Shown: piece by piece, positions 47,888 through 58,777 of the stretch
Layout of the letters: every line of letters begins with the position of its first letter
How positions within the stretch are numbered: position 1 is the stretch's first letter
DNA from: Silene latifolia
Lineage: Eukaryota > Streptophyta > Magnoliopsida > Caryophyllales > Caryophyllaceae
Assembly (NCBI RefSeq): GCF_048544455.1
Contig: NC_133538.1
Coordinates: 36,147,469-36,211,468, forward strand
DNA length: 64,000 nt
Direction: 5' to 3'
The notes under the pieces: generated by a model
Told to the model about the DNA's origin: nothing
What the model saw: only the letters and a program-made list of their open reading frames with translations
The model's database searches: none
Translations under genes and position numbers: made by a program

Positions 47888-49072
47888 GCGGTGCCGCCAA
47901 ATCCAACCCTAAACCCTTTTCCGTCCCGTTTTAGGAGCGTTTTTCCCCAAATTTAAATCCCGTCCATGACAGGGTATCACCCGTCCTTCCCTAGGGTTTA
48001 GTTTTGGTTTTTTCGCACCACGATTTTTAAAGGAAAAGGGTTTAGGGTTGGATTAGGCGGCTCCGCGGCGGTGCCGCCTAATCCAACCCTAAACCCTTTT
48101 CCGTCCCGTTTTAGGAGCGTTTTTCCCCAAATTTAAATCCCGTCCACGACAGGTATCACCCGTCCTTCCCTAGGGTTTAGTTTTGGTTTTATCTTGTAAC
48201 ACTTGTTGTACTACGAACAACCTTTGTTTAAGGAAAAGGGTTTAGGGTTGGATTAGGCGGCTCCGCGATGCGGTTCCGCCTAATCCAACCCTAAACCCTT
48301 TTCCGTCCCGTTTTAGGAGCGTTTTTCCCCAAATTTAAATCCCGTCCACGACAGGGTATCACCCGTCCTTCCCTAGGGTTTAGTTTTTGTTTTACTGTAA
48401 CAACCTTTGTTTAAGGAAAAGGGTTTAGGGTTGGATTAGGCGGCTCCGCGAAGCGGTTCCGCCTAATCCAACCCTAAACCCTTTTCCGTCCCGTTTTAGG
48501 AGCGTTTTTCCCCAAATTTAAATCCTGTCCACGACAGTATCACCCGTCCTTCCCTAGGGTTTAGTTTTGGTTTTATCAGTAACACTTTGTTGTACTACGA
48601 ACAACCTTTGTTTAAGGAAAAGGGTTTAGGGTTGGATTAGGAGGCTCCGCGAGCGGTCCGCCTAATCCAACCCTAAACCTTTTCCGTCCCGTTTTAGGAG
48701 CGTTTTTCCCCAAATTTAAATCCCGTCCACGACAGGTATCACCCGTCCTTCCCTAGGGTTTAGTTTTGGTTTTACTTTAACAACCTTTGTTTAAGGAAAA
48801 GGGTTTAGGGTTGGATTAGGCGGCTCCGCGAAGCGGTTCCGCCTAATCCAACCCTAAACCCTTTTCCGTCCCGTTTTAGGAGCGTTTTTCCCCAAATTTA
48901 AATCCCGTCCACGACAGGGTATCACCCGTCCTTCCCTAGGGTTTAATTTTGGTTTTACTGTAACAACCTTTGTTTAAGGAAAAGGGTTTAGGGTTGGATT
49001 AGGCAGAACCGCGAAGCGGTTCCGCCTAATCCAACCCTAAACCCTTTTCCGTCCCGTTTTAGGAGCGTTTTT
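47888..49072. repeat. Tandem hairpin repeat array with telomere-like words
   Basis: Six full units and a partial seventh start at 47888, 48068, 48270, 48453, 48653, 48833 and 49016 (180-202 bases each). Each unit starts with ccgcctaatccaaccctaaaccc and ends with gggtttagggttggattaggcgg, so adjoining units form hairpins. The one at 48795-48867 has a perfect 29-bp stem and a 15-base loop. The middle holds cgtcccgttttaggagcg and aaatttaaatcc. Length differences come from a 16-20 base insert (cacttgttgtactacgaa) in units 2 and 4. It lies between the convergent genes. Confidence 0.92.
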
Positions 49073-49292
49073 TGACAATTTTAAACATAGTTACATAATC
49101 GTTGTTCAATTTAATATACCACAATTCAAATAGTAAATTGGACAATTAACCGAATTAAGATGTCATTCATTAAAAACAAGTGTTACAAACACTGATTACA
49201 AACGAAATACTTAGAAACAAGAATAGAGTTAACTTAAATATAAGTCATCACAAGTAAGCATAAACCGTAATGAAAAGGAAATATTAAATCTT

Positions 49293-49745
49293 TTACTCCC
49301 TTCTTAGTCGTTTATTCACAGGAGGAGAATGAACGCTGCTTTCGCCCTCTAGCAACTCCCTTTTCAGATTATTCCTGTAACCTTCCATCTCTTCAATAGC
49401 TTTGACAACAAGAGGCCACTTCCTGTTAATCGAAGGGTTGAGTTTAGCATATGACTCCCTAAGAGCTGTAACACCAAGGAGAAATTGACGGTCTAAATCA
49501 GTTTCAGTGTACTTCTTCAGCTTATTTTCTTCTAGCTGTTTCCCAATACACTTGTTTTCCGCCATCAGAAACTTGATATGAGCTTCAGCATTTTCCAAGT
49601 CATTTTCAAGCACTTGTACTCGTTCTACCATTTCTATTACCTTACTATCAGATGATATAACCTGCTCAAGTAATGAATCTCTATGCCTTGTCATTTCTTC
49701 CAGTTCAAACTTGGTGTCTTCTAGTTTCCTTTGAATTCGTTCCAT
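49293..49745 (-). CDS. Coiled-coil protein inside the Mutator-like element (150 aa)
   Basis: An open 150-codon frame. Residues 1-80 form a strong heptad coiled coil (RIQRKLEDTKFELEEM, VQVLENDLENAEAHIKFL). A basic and acidic tail follows, ending PPVNKRLRRE, which could be a nuclear localisation signal. The upstream flank has a poly-A-rich stretch and a CAG just before the ATG, so the ATG could be internal to an exon. It follows the 3' end of the Ulp1-type gene on the same strand. I do not recognise the family. Confidence 0.6.
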   Translation of the reverse strand: MERIQRKLEDTKFELEEMTRHRDSLLEQVISSDSKVIEMVERVQVLENDLENAEAHIKFLMAENKCIGKQLEENKLKKYTETDLDRQFLLGVTALRESYAKLNPSINRKWPLVVKAIEEMEGYRNNLKRELLEGESSVHSPPVNKRLRRE

Positions 49746-50815
49746 TTTTCTCTTGCTGCAAAAAAAAAAAAAAACCTATTAAAACAGAAAAATAAACTGT
49801 TTTCCCTAAATTAGAGAAAACAAAATCTATTTATAAACAAACAGAAACTGTTTTCCCTCAATTAGAGCAAGGTTTTAAATATTACAAAAGATTTAAAAAA
49901 AATTAGACATGAAAAACCTTTGAATTTGTCTTGGTTTATTTTTTTGTTTAGAAAATGAAGTGTAAATGTTGAATGAAAATGAGATTATTTATAGATAATT
50001 GAAAAAAACAGAACAGTTTTAAAAAAAAAAAAAAAATAACTGCCTTGAAACACGTCACTTTGAACAAAGTGCAAAACTGTTTTAGAAAGATAATCTGCTG
50101 CCAGATTGTAGAATTCAAAGCGTCAAAACCGTCTCATATTACGAACATAATTGTGCTTTTTTACAATGAGATTATTTATAGATAATTGTGAAAAACAAAA
50201 CAGTTATTTTTTTAAAAAAAAAATTAACTGCTTTAAAAACCACTTTTATTAACTGCTTTGAAAACTGTTTTTAAATGATGATTGATGTTAACCACGTGCA
50301 TGTTCCCCATAATTAAGTCCAGTTATAAATGCTGCACAGAGTGGAGAATTCAAAGCGTCAAAATCTTTTATTATAATTTTCATTTATTACTATCACAGTG
50401 TTACAGTAACATTATTTTCATTTTGTCTCGACTTTTTTTGTTTAAAAAAAAAACACTAACATTTTAAAAACTGTTTTCAAAATTAAATGCTTTAAACAAA
50501 CAGTTAATTTTTGAATTCCAACAGACAAAATAAGACATGAAACTTATCCAACCCATGTTTCGTATTCCCTATGAAGTGCAGTTATAACAGCTGCAAGAGT
50601 GAAGAATTCAAAACGTCAAATTATGTTTTCTCTTTTCACTCTTGAAACTGTCACACTGTTACAGTAACATAGTTAATGAATTCTGCATATAATAAGTTAT
50701 CTTTTCATACAAGAATAAAACTTATTTGTAATATATTCCAAAATATTCGAAAATATGTTCCAGTGTCTATGACAGCCACTATTACGTTGTTAAAGTAACA
50801 TTGTTTTAGAGTACA
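49746..50815. other. Spacer between coiled-coil ORF and Ulp1 gene
   Basis: A-rich, with a loosely repeated segment (gattatttatagataattg near 49982 and 50168; gaattcaaagcgtcaaaa near 50110 and 50345). Exact TGTTACAGTAACA copies lie at 50399-50411 and 50657-50669. No gene seen. Confidence 0.55.
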
Positions 50816-52090
50816 TCACTTGATTTTCACTTTAAAACGAAGTACAGGCATTTCGGTGTTGAGTGGCTTCGGTTCATTCTCAATCGGTGGTTCTTTGTCT
50901 GACAATTCATCTTCCGTTGCCTTCCCTTTGAGCATTCTAGCCGCTTCCCTCCTTGCAGCTATATCTGGCCAGATTGTTTTCTTTGATTTTTTGAAGATTT
51001 CAACAGCGTCCAACAATTCAGCCCGTATTTTGTTGATGTCAGCCATGAGCAAACATGCAGCAATTTGGGAAGCACATGCCCGCCGATAAAATGTGTTGTT
51101 GAGCAAAGAAGACTTGTTTGCATATCCCAAAAAATTGGAGACGACTGTCATAGTGATACAGGCTGACTCTTCAAATACGGAAGCCCGTTTCTGCCATTTA
51201 AACTTCACATTTACCACAGGATAGCGGAGCATTTCAGTTACCCTCACGTCGCCCTTTGTGTCCAGGTAGTCACTCATGCAACCGGCCTGTCAGAAACAGA
51301 ACATTAATTTCCTTTTACTATCAATTAAGAAATCGAGTAATCAATAATGTTACGAAGATAGGTGTAACAAGAACATCAAACAACATAATAACGTTACAAA
51401 GATACGTGACATCGTAACACTGAAAATCGAAATCTGAAATCGAAATCGTAAACATACAATTCGACAACTCGGGGGACTTATCACGCCATTGCGATGTCGT
51501 AAGTGAATGAAGACTCCCAGTTAGCATACGATTGACTATCGATCACACTAATCTCTTTGTTGAGGAAATTAATACACACACAGAAGTAGTGATAGCCAGC
51601 CAAACAAGGTATAAAAATAAGTTCGGCATCAAGTCTGTAATTTGCCTTGCTCGCGTTGATGAAATTATCCCAAATTTCAAACAACTCGTTCTTTATATCG
51701 ATTGTTCACTATCCTCCCGCATCACACCATTAGAGCATCTTTGTAGTTTTTTAAAAAAAAATGTAAGGGTTAGATTTCCCTTGTAAAAGAATCATATGTT
51801 CTTGAACAGAATGGACATTTAACACCGATGCAACTTACCATGTGACCTAGTCCTAAGTAAAGTATGATTGGCCCTCTTTGCCCTTGTGCCTCTTTTGCAT
51901 TCTCGACATAATTCAAGAATAGAGACCAGCATTCAAACACCATCCAATTTGTGTGACTCCTAGGACGTAGTGAGAGTATATCAGCTCTTGTCAACCTCCT
52001 GTTGTCTCCAAACGCAGCCAGGATCTCACCATTGCGTAACCATAAGAGTCGATTACTCAAGAGTTTTCGCAGAAAACAGCAGTGTAACAT
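50816..52090 (-). pseudogene. Ulp1-type (C48) protease domain 2, C-terminal half of the gene
   Basis: Exons on the minus strand give RRLTRADILSLRPRSHTNWM and FECWSLFLN (52000-51880), the usual start of the fold. Then comes LIFIPCLAGYHYFCVCINF with the catalytic-position His and VIDSQ with the Asp (about 51620-51550). Next is VKFKWQKRASVFEESACITM, where the DCG of active enzymes is changed although a Cys remains. A long C-terminal helix rich in Lys and Glu ends at the stop 50816-50818. Introns with GT..AG borders separate the pieces. The domain is a diverged duplicate of the one at 52162-53742 and is probably inactive. Confidence 0.72.
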
Positions 52091-52161
52091 AAAAATGTGT
52101 TTAAAAACCAGTTTTACAGAAACAGTGTAACAGTAACACTTTCACAGTAACAACAAGTATT

Positions 52162-53742
52162 TTACCTTTTGTGGAAGTCGATATCATCCATAAACGCATA
52201 ATCAAGAACGTGCCTTCTCAGATTAGTTGTACTGGACAGCAGTTTCTGATTTGCTCTCATAAATTCAGAGACTAGGAATATATCACCGTCAATTTCACCG
52301 TCACCTAGAGAACATCCCATAACATCATCTTTATGAAATTTAAATATTATCTCCTCATCTTCACCAATTGCTCTAGGAGAATGCTTGTAAGCAACCGACT
52401 TCACCCTCGGCTGTTTGGGCTCTTCCCCTTTTTGTTTTTCCTGTGGCTTCTTTGTTTTTTCCTCTTCCTTTTTTTCCTCTTCCTTTTTTTCCTCTTCCTT
52501 TTTTTCCTTCTTCTCTTCCAGCCTTCTTTTTTGCAGCAGCTTTTCCTTCAGCTGTTCCCTTTCATTCCTGAATTTTGATATCCTCCCTTGCACCTCTTTT
52601 CGTACTTGATTCAAGTCGCTAAGAACAAGTATTGCACATATTTCAGCACGGTACAACATTCTTTTCCGTTCATCCCCCAGCTCAGAGTCAAAAACCTTCC
52701 CCGTGTAGAAAGCCATGTGCATCATCATGAAAACCCCACAATCCACGTTTTTTGCAATGCTCTGCCATTTAAATTTCACATTCTTAAGTGGGAAACTTTC
52801 CACTTTGGAGCCTTTTGCAATTTGCATTTCTAACAACATTTTCCCCATGATATTTGCCTGCACAAAAAGTAATACTGTTACTGTATCTATGTTACTGTAA
52901 CAATGATTGCCAAATTTATTAATGGAAATTTAAAGGTATAACATTGTTACTGCAAGTAGAGAAACTTACCGCATTTCTTGCCATTTTTGCTTTTCGGGAT
53001 CTCGCATATAAGGGTTTGTTGTCTAGTTAGTCAACGGTTTTCGACATGAAATTTATGCAAGCACATAAAAAGTGGTCCTCCAAAATGAGTGGAATGAATA
53101 TCTGCAATTAAGCAGATATATATCATTGCTAAACAGAATTTCTATACACTCTACTTATATAAGAATAAAAAAAAATTATTAACAGTAATGTGGTTTACCA
53201 TATCACAGTCGAAATTCAGTGGACTCCTGTTGTATTTGATCCACTGTGTGAAGGACAGCAAAACTTCACTTTCTAAATGTCTGTTTTGAATGGGTTTTCC
53301 AACAGACATAGTTGCTAATGCGTCCTACAAAAATAAATATAAATACAAAGTCAATAAACATTATAGAAACACAAAATCAATAAGAATAAAAATTTATTTA
53401 TTACAGTAACATACAGATTGACCCAAGCCCATGAAGATCCTCAATGGTCTATCACTTGCTACCTTTCTGGAGATGAGGTCATTGAGCAACATTGACCAAC
53501 ATTCAGTCACCATTATATAAATCAGCTCACCAGGAGCCAATGAAGTTAAATCTTCCCTTGGAATGAAGTGATACTTCCCATACGAGACAAGCCTTTCCCT
53601 GTTGGACAATGAGATGTAATAGTCAGAACACCTTTTAATAGAGTAACAGTTTAACAAGAATAACTATTCAAATTGAAACGTATTCACTTGCAAAGTAAAA
53701 CGTTTTGTTTATCACAGTGCAAGAGTAAATAAAGTACTCACG
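52162..53742 (-). pseudogene. Ulp1-type (C48) protease domain 1
   Basis: The exon 53598-53415 has the entry YHFIPREDLTSLAPGELIYIMVTECWSMLLND. A small exon follows near 53325-53205. Then IPLILEDHFLCACINF holds the catalytic His, and LDN the Asp, with an in-frame TAA between them near 53020. The exon from 52863 has VKFKWQSIAKNVDCGVFMMMHM with the catalytic Cys in a normal DCG. After it comes a Lys/Glu repeat (KKEEEKKEEEKK, 52440-52530) and a tail ending YAFMDDIDFHKR at the donor 52161. Ulp1 proteases remove SUMO-type modifiers in the nucleus. The His-Asp-Cys set is readable but the stop breaks it. Confidence 0.78.
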
Positions 53743-54362
53743 TATCTGAGAGGTTCTCGTCATCGTCGATAAAACAATAGTCAATTGTTTCTTTCTTAAC
53801 TTCAAGAATAGGCGCCATTATCTCCTTGTGTTTTATCATACTCTTGGACACAAGTGTTAGATCCGGAGCTGGTAGGCCACATTCGATTGTGCAGCCGTAG
53901 CGAGGATCCATCACGCGCATCCAGTCTTCAGTTGTTTCAACATGTAACAAATAGTGGTCGCCAGTATCTTCGTCGTAATTGTCATAAAGGATCTCATCAC
54001 TGCAATCATCGACAATATTAACTTCATCGTCGTCATCTTCCGCTACCTGACTGCACTGAGTAGTTATTGGTTCTTCGTCGCCAACTGTCTCATCATCAGC
54101 CTCACTGGGTTTTCTCCTTCCTCGCCTTTTTCATCATTCCCATCGGCGTCTTCATTACCAGTTGCTTCATCCTCCTTACTGTTATCTTCGTTTTTATCGC
54201 CAGCACTGTCTTCATCTTTATCATCATCGTTCTCTTCATCTGGTTTTTCATTCCCATCATCCTCTTCTTCATCTTTATCGTCATCTTCCTTTTCATTTCC
54301 CTCACTGGTTGGTTGGTCATCAACCTGGCCTGATGCATCATCATCGGCCTCTTCCTTGTTAT
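53743..54362 (-). pseudogene. Large acidic exon of the Ulp1-type gene
   Basis: The exon starts at 54362 after a CAG acceptor with the same word as the 87-bp exons (NKEEADDDASGQVDDQPTSE). It continues as an Asp/Glu tract for about 80 residues, has a frameshift near 54110, and ends with a folded-looking part (HYLLHVETTEDWMRVMDPRYG, IDYCFIDDDENLSDT) at the donor 53741. That last part is also the start of domain 1, as shown by the parallel YAFMDDIDFHK before domain 2. Confidence 0.72.
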
Positions 54363-54469
54363 CTGTGGCACAAGTAATTGAATTGAATATAAATTACTAA
54401 TGTTTTTCGGACCAACAATGCCTCATAGTTATACTAACAGTGTTACTGTAAATTTGCTACTTTAATTAC

Positions 54470-54556
54470 ATTCAGAAGATCCTTCTTCAGCTGCCTCACT
54501 CGTTGGGTTCTCTTCAGCTTGGCCCGATGCATCATCTTCGGCCTCTTCCTTGTCAT
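54470..54556 (-). pseudogene. Amplified acidic exon A (87 bp)
   Basis: It is bounded by a CAG acceptor and a GTAATT donor. It encodes DKEEAEDDASGQAEENPTSE plus a short acidic end. It is homologous to 54707-54793 and 54955-55041, all exactly 87 bases, so exon number can change without shifting the frame. Confidence 0.78.
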
Positions 54557-54706
54557 CTGTGTAGCAGATAATTGAATATATATATCATCAGAAACTTCGA
54601 TAAAACTACGACCGCGAATAACAACGTTACTATAACGATGTTACAATAATAATGCTAACGTGTTACATCAGCTAATACAACGAGTGCAAATAGATTTCTC
54701 TATTAC

Positions 54707-54793
54707 CTTCGGGAGATCCTTCTTCAGCTTCCTCATTGGCTGGGTTGTCTTCAGGCTTGCCTGATTCATCAACTTCCGCTTCTTCCTCGTCAT
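54707..54793 (-). pseudogene. Amplified acidic exon B (87 bp)
   Basis: CAG acceptor, GTAATAG donor. It encodes DEEEAEVDESGKPEDNPANE and a short acidic end. A duplicate of the neighbouring acidic exons. Confidence 0.78.
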
Positions 54794-54954
54794 CTGTGTC
54801 ACAGGTAATTGGATTCAATATATATTAACAATTTTTCTTTGAACCCAAAAAGGCACAATAGATACACTGTAAATTTCTGTTAAAATTACGTCACAGTAAC
54901 ATTGTTACAGTTACATCCTCTGACACAACGAGTTTAAATAGATTCTTCAATTAC

Positions 54955-55041
54955 CTTCAGGAGATGTCTCTTCACCTGCCTCACTAGTTGGGTTATCTTC
55001 AGGCTGGCCTGATGCACCACCTTCGGCCTCTTCCTTGTCAT
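54955..55041 (-). pseudogene. Amplified acidic exon C (87 bp)
   Basis: CAG acceptor, GTAATTG donor. It encodes DKEEAEGGASGQPEDNPTSE and a short acidic end. The introns between copies also align (they carry gttactgta-like words), so the duplicated unit is exon plus intron, about 240 bases. Confidence 0.78.
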
Positions 55042-55135
55042 CTGTGTAGCAGATAATGAATGAAAATATATTACTAAATTGTTTGTTAAAAAAGCACCCA
55101 GTAACAGAAAGCCTATAACAGCATTACACTATTAC

Positions 55136-55219
55136 CTTCACCAGATCCATCTTCGGCTCGCTAGTTGTTTTGTCACCCCCGCCCGACGCATCATATTCAT
55201 CAAAGATCATCGTTTTCAT
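55136..55219 (-). pseudogene. Degenerate acidic exon D (84 bp)
   Basis: It keeps the exon borders (TAG acceptor, GTAATAG donor) and the ASG..TSE core, but has lost the frame through indels and contains stops in the family frame. Confidence 0.6.
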
Positions 55220-55337
55220 CTAAAAGGAAAGTAATTGATTATTAGTAATTATTTGTAAAATGAAAACTCTATAACAGCGATCATGTAACAGTGTTAGTGC
55301 AAGTGATTAGATTATTGTAGTAGTGTTACTATATTAC

Positions 55338-55800
55338 CTTCATCAGATGCATCTTTATCATCCTCGCCACTCCCCTCTTTGTCGTCTTCATTTTCTTCTT
55401 CTTTATCATCCTCCTCCTCTTCATCTCCGTCATCCTCTTGACCTTTGCCAGATTCATCCTCTTCATCTGCATCATCGTCTTCATCTGCATCATCCTTTTC
55501 CTCTGCATCATCCTCTTCATATGCATCACAAGTAATTGAATATTATATTACTAACTATTAATATATATAAAATATTACAGTAACAGTGTTATTGTAAAAC
55601 TATAACTAAAAGTAATAACAGAACATCTTTTTACTCGATCTATTACCTTCACCAGATTGGCTTTCAGCATCCTTTACATCCTCCTCTTTGTCCTTTTGGT
55701 CTTCTTCCTCTTCATCCTCCTTTTCCTTTTCATCCTCTTCATCGTCTTCCTCCTCATCAGCACTTTCTTCATCGTTATCTATGTCCGTGCCACCCTCTTG
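55338..55800 (-). pseudogene. Acidic exons E and F of the Ulp1-type gene
   Basis: One acidic exon at about 55519-55338 reads DEEDDAEEKDDADEDDDADE and on to a GTAATA donor. At its acceptor the expected CAG is CAT. A second acidic exon lies at about 55800-55650. Both are Asp/Glu runs of low complexity, expanded inside the exon and not by exon duplication. Confidence 0.6.
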
Positions 55801-55843
55801 AAGCCTCTTGTTTTTAAGACGACTCTCAACATCGCCGCCATCG

Positions 55844-56462
55844 TCATCCCGTCCTCATCATCATCCTCTCCATCATCGGTCCCGTCATCATCGTTGCCAT
55901 CATCGGTCCGTCCTCATCATCACTTTCCACTCCGTCCTCCATCTCATCTTGCCTGTCCTCGTCATGAACCTCCTCATCCTCTTCATCATCTTTTTCATGA
56001 TGTTGCTCACTTAAACTGCTCAATACTTCCTTTACCAGGGATTCTGACTTAACTGTCCTAGGACTTTTCTCTGTTGGAAATGGTTCCAACTTCCTACTGT
56101 CTTTGGACCTTGTATATACCGGGAAGTCATTCGCCCTCCTCTTCAACGATTCAGCCTTTCGCACAACATCTTCGGCATATTTAAGGTATTCAGGCTTTAG
56201 TGGTGATTTCTGTTTCTGCTTTGATTCGAAAACCTTCAGTCGCTGAGCAAATCTCTCGTGAACAAGGTTGGAATCCCTTCTATACATCAGCAACATCAGG
56301 TCGGTCTCCTAATTCAATAAACCAGACAGAAAGAAATGAATTAGATACCAGATTTGGGAATTGTAACAATTGCAGACAATTAAATTTATGAAAACAACTC
56401 ACATCAACAGCTTTTTCCTTCAACTCGGCATCTGTTTCAATGCCAGGAAGCTTCTCCATCAA
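55844..56462 (-). pseudogene. Upstream exons of the Ulp1-type gene, Lys-rich helical segment
   Basis: The exon 56462-56280 starts MMEKLPGIETDAELKEKAV. The next (56296-55844) reads LMYRRDSNLVHERFAQRLK, PEYLKYAEDVVRKAESLKRR and then an acidic end (DDEEDEEVHDEDRQDE). They look like helical, charged linkers between the plant-mobile-domain-like part and the acidic repeats. No known domain. Confidence 0.6.
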
Positions 56463-56686
56463 GATGTACTCCCTTCCCTCACTACTCTTAAGAAAAACTG
56501 CCTCGTCATCCTCACCTTCATCAGATTCTGCCCATCCTATTTACAGAAACATATTAGTAAATTAATATTAATAATTAACAATATAGTAAGGTAACAGTAA
56601 TGTTATTACAGTAAAGCCATTACAGTAACGATATTACAGTGACCATATTACAGTGACGATATTACACCGATAAAGCCACATTACCT

Positions 56687-57150
56687 TCACTGGGATCCCT
56701 TGCCAAGGCAAATAGGATAGACAGTTTCTGACATCTCATCAGTTCCTAGACAGCCAATCTTTCCTTTGTCTTTGACTCTTTTTGAAAGAATTTCATCTGT
56801 CCAATGTTGTATCAGAGGTAAGTCAGTTGGTTGTACCTCGCCATGGAACTCAAACCGGTGAATGTAGGCCAACAGCAGCACCACAATACACCCACAAAGA
56901 CACTTAACCGTTCCTGTCTTCAACCCCTTGACACCCTCAACTACCTTCTCATAGACATACTTTGACCAATTAAAACCTTTTATTTTTTCAACATCGTCCA
57001 CAGCCTTCAACAATCAAATCAACGAATAATTTGGAGTCGGCGCTAAAAAAGTGGAGAGCGCATAAAGAACGAACATCTGCTTGAACTCATCACCGCAGCC
57101 ACCCTTGTTATTCTTAAACCAACTAGTCACCAAATCTAGCTTGATGTTCT
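56687..57150 (-). pseudogene. Plant-mobile-domain-like segment of the Ulp1-type gene
   Basis: On the minus strand GGCGDEFKQMFVLYALSTFL, then a TGA at 57016-57014, then LKAVDDVEKIKGFNWSKYVYEKVVEG, GCIVVLLLAYIHRFEF and LPLIQHWTDEIL. This pattern (FVLYALSTFL, W..YV...V.G, GC...L...Y.HR) is that of the plant mobile domain/DUF1985 proteins that often accompany Ulp1 in plant MULEs. One in-frame stop is visible. Confidence 0.65.
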
Positions 57151-58069
57151 GTGTCAGAGATGTTGAACTTCCTTCTCCATTTGTTTTTTAACTCGTGTCC
57201 TCAAAGATGGGATCCGCGACCGATCGCGGTCAAGACTCACATTATTACCCTTCACCGCAGTAAAAATAGGTCATGAACATCATACTTTGTGAGCACAAAC
57301 TCCTCTCGTTTCAGATTACATGAACCTTCAAACTGCCGCAATCAAAAGCCTCAACAAGCAAGTCTCATTAGCCTAAGGGACTACGATATATTCATCTTCA
57401 ATAGTCCTCCAAAACCAATTTCTTTAATGCCTTTCTTTTGCTTTACGGTAAACTTGCTCATAACATCAACCAACGACCTGGCCCCGCACTTAGTTGGGTA
57501 TTTATCCGGCTTGTATTAAGGAAGTGTAAATTAGCACCACTGCTTAAACAGTGTGACACTATTTTATGCCAACAAACCAGCAAGAAGAAAGCAACAAAAC
57601 AAGGATACGAAAAAGTCATATCGTAACATCGAAAATTTAAACAACTCAACACGACGAACAAATAAATCAGTAGAAAGGAGAACGGTAACACACATTAATT
57701 GCTCACTTATTACAAATTATTAACCCTAATTTTGAATCGAAAAACTAGAACGCAGAAAATCAATTACTCACTTCGAGCAAAACAGTTAGGCTAAATTTAT
57801 TACGAATAAGTATAATCGACACAAACAACAACAATAACAACAAGAACAAAGAACAACCTAATTTTTAATGGAAAATTAATTTCCTTCTAAGATCAATTAA
57901 CAAACAAGTATAATCGACAATGTTACAATCGACAATGTTCTGAGACATCTTTGTAAAGCACTTAAACAAAGATAAAAATGTTACGGTATAGGTGTTACTG
58001 TAACAATGAAACTGAAACTGAAACTTTAAACATACAAGTTTTGGCCACTAGAAAGACACATACTTTTTT
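57151..58069. other. Decayed exons or intron of the Ulp1-type gene
   Basis: No exon could be assigned with confidence. A sequence near 57600-57900 (cacaacgacgaacaaataaatcagtagaaagg and on) is repeated near 60640-60860, so the 5' part of the gene has itself been duplicated. An exact TGTTACTGTAACA lies at 57993-58005. Confidence 0.5.
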
Positions 58070-58682
58070 AAGACCTCTTCTTTTTCAGCCTTCACCACCG
58101 TCTTGGCTGGTCTCTTCTCTGTTTTAGCCCTCTTCGACATTTTGGAGCTGACGCTCGAGTCATCCGAAACCTCATAATCTCTATCACTTTCTTCTTCAGA
58201 TGACATGGGCTTATCTCTAGGTCTCTTTTTTTGTTACTCGTACTGGTTTCTTTGTTTACGCCACCTTTTTTGGCACTCGCTTTTGTCGGTTTCTTTTTTA
58301 CACACCTTCACGCTCTCTTTCTTGCTTACTAGCTTTTCTGCTATTGGCTCTTTTGCCGCTGAAACTTTCTTTTTTGGTACAACCTTCTCCGCCATCTTTT
58401 GTTTGGGCACCTTCTTTGCCACCTCTTCTGTCACCAACTCTGCAGATTTGGCCGTTGCTGTTTTCGGGGTCTGACCCTTTGTTACCAAGAACTTTTTTGG
58501 GCACCTCTTCTTTTGTCTCCTTTGCAACCGATTTTGATTGCTTAGTCGCTGCCTTTGACGTTGACACAGTTGATGCCTTTTGAGGAGGTGCACTTGCTTG
58601 CTTCTTAATGGGCACCGATTGCTCCTTCGACAACACTGGAACATCATGCGACGGCTTTTCTGCTGCCTTCTTCCTCGGCACA
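58070..58682 (-). pseudogene. Lys/Ala/Pro-rich exon(s) of the Ulp1-type gene
   Basis: The minus-strand frames 58681-58298 and 58683-58234 are rich in Lys, Ala, Ser and Pro (PRKKAAEKPSHDVP, KKQASAPPQKASTVSTSK). Further on (about 58200-58070) comes an acidic-then-basic stretch (EEESDRDYEVSDDSSVSSK, KRPAKTVVKAEKEEVLKK) ending at a GTATGT donor. The composition resembles histone H1 tails. Two frames compete, so at least one frameshift is present. Confidence 0.6.
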
Positions 58683-58777
58683 TTGGTTTCTTTTTTTACT
58701 TTGGCCGGATCGGAACATTCGCACCGCTCCTTTGGTACTCTTTCTTTGGTGGCTTAAGGACCTTTTCGGTAGGCACC

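Noticed and set aside
47888..49072. Interstitial telomere tract
   Set aside because: Each unit has only single CCCTAAA/TTTAGGG words inside a hairpin arm, not tandem heptamers.
47888..49072. CRISPR-like array
   Set aside because: Units are 180-202 bp with similar spacers in a plant genome. There is no short-repeat/unique-spacer pattern and no cas gene.
54067..54400. Plus-strand Ser/Phe/Ile-rich frames that look like membrane proteins
   Set aside because: They are the complement of Asp/Glu-coding exons on the minus strand. The same holds for the frames near 52333-52609 and 55323-56052.
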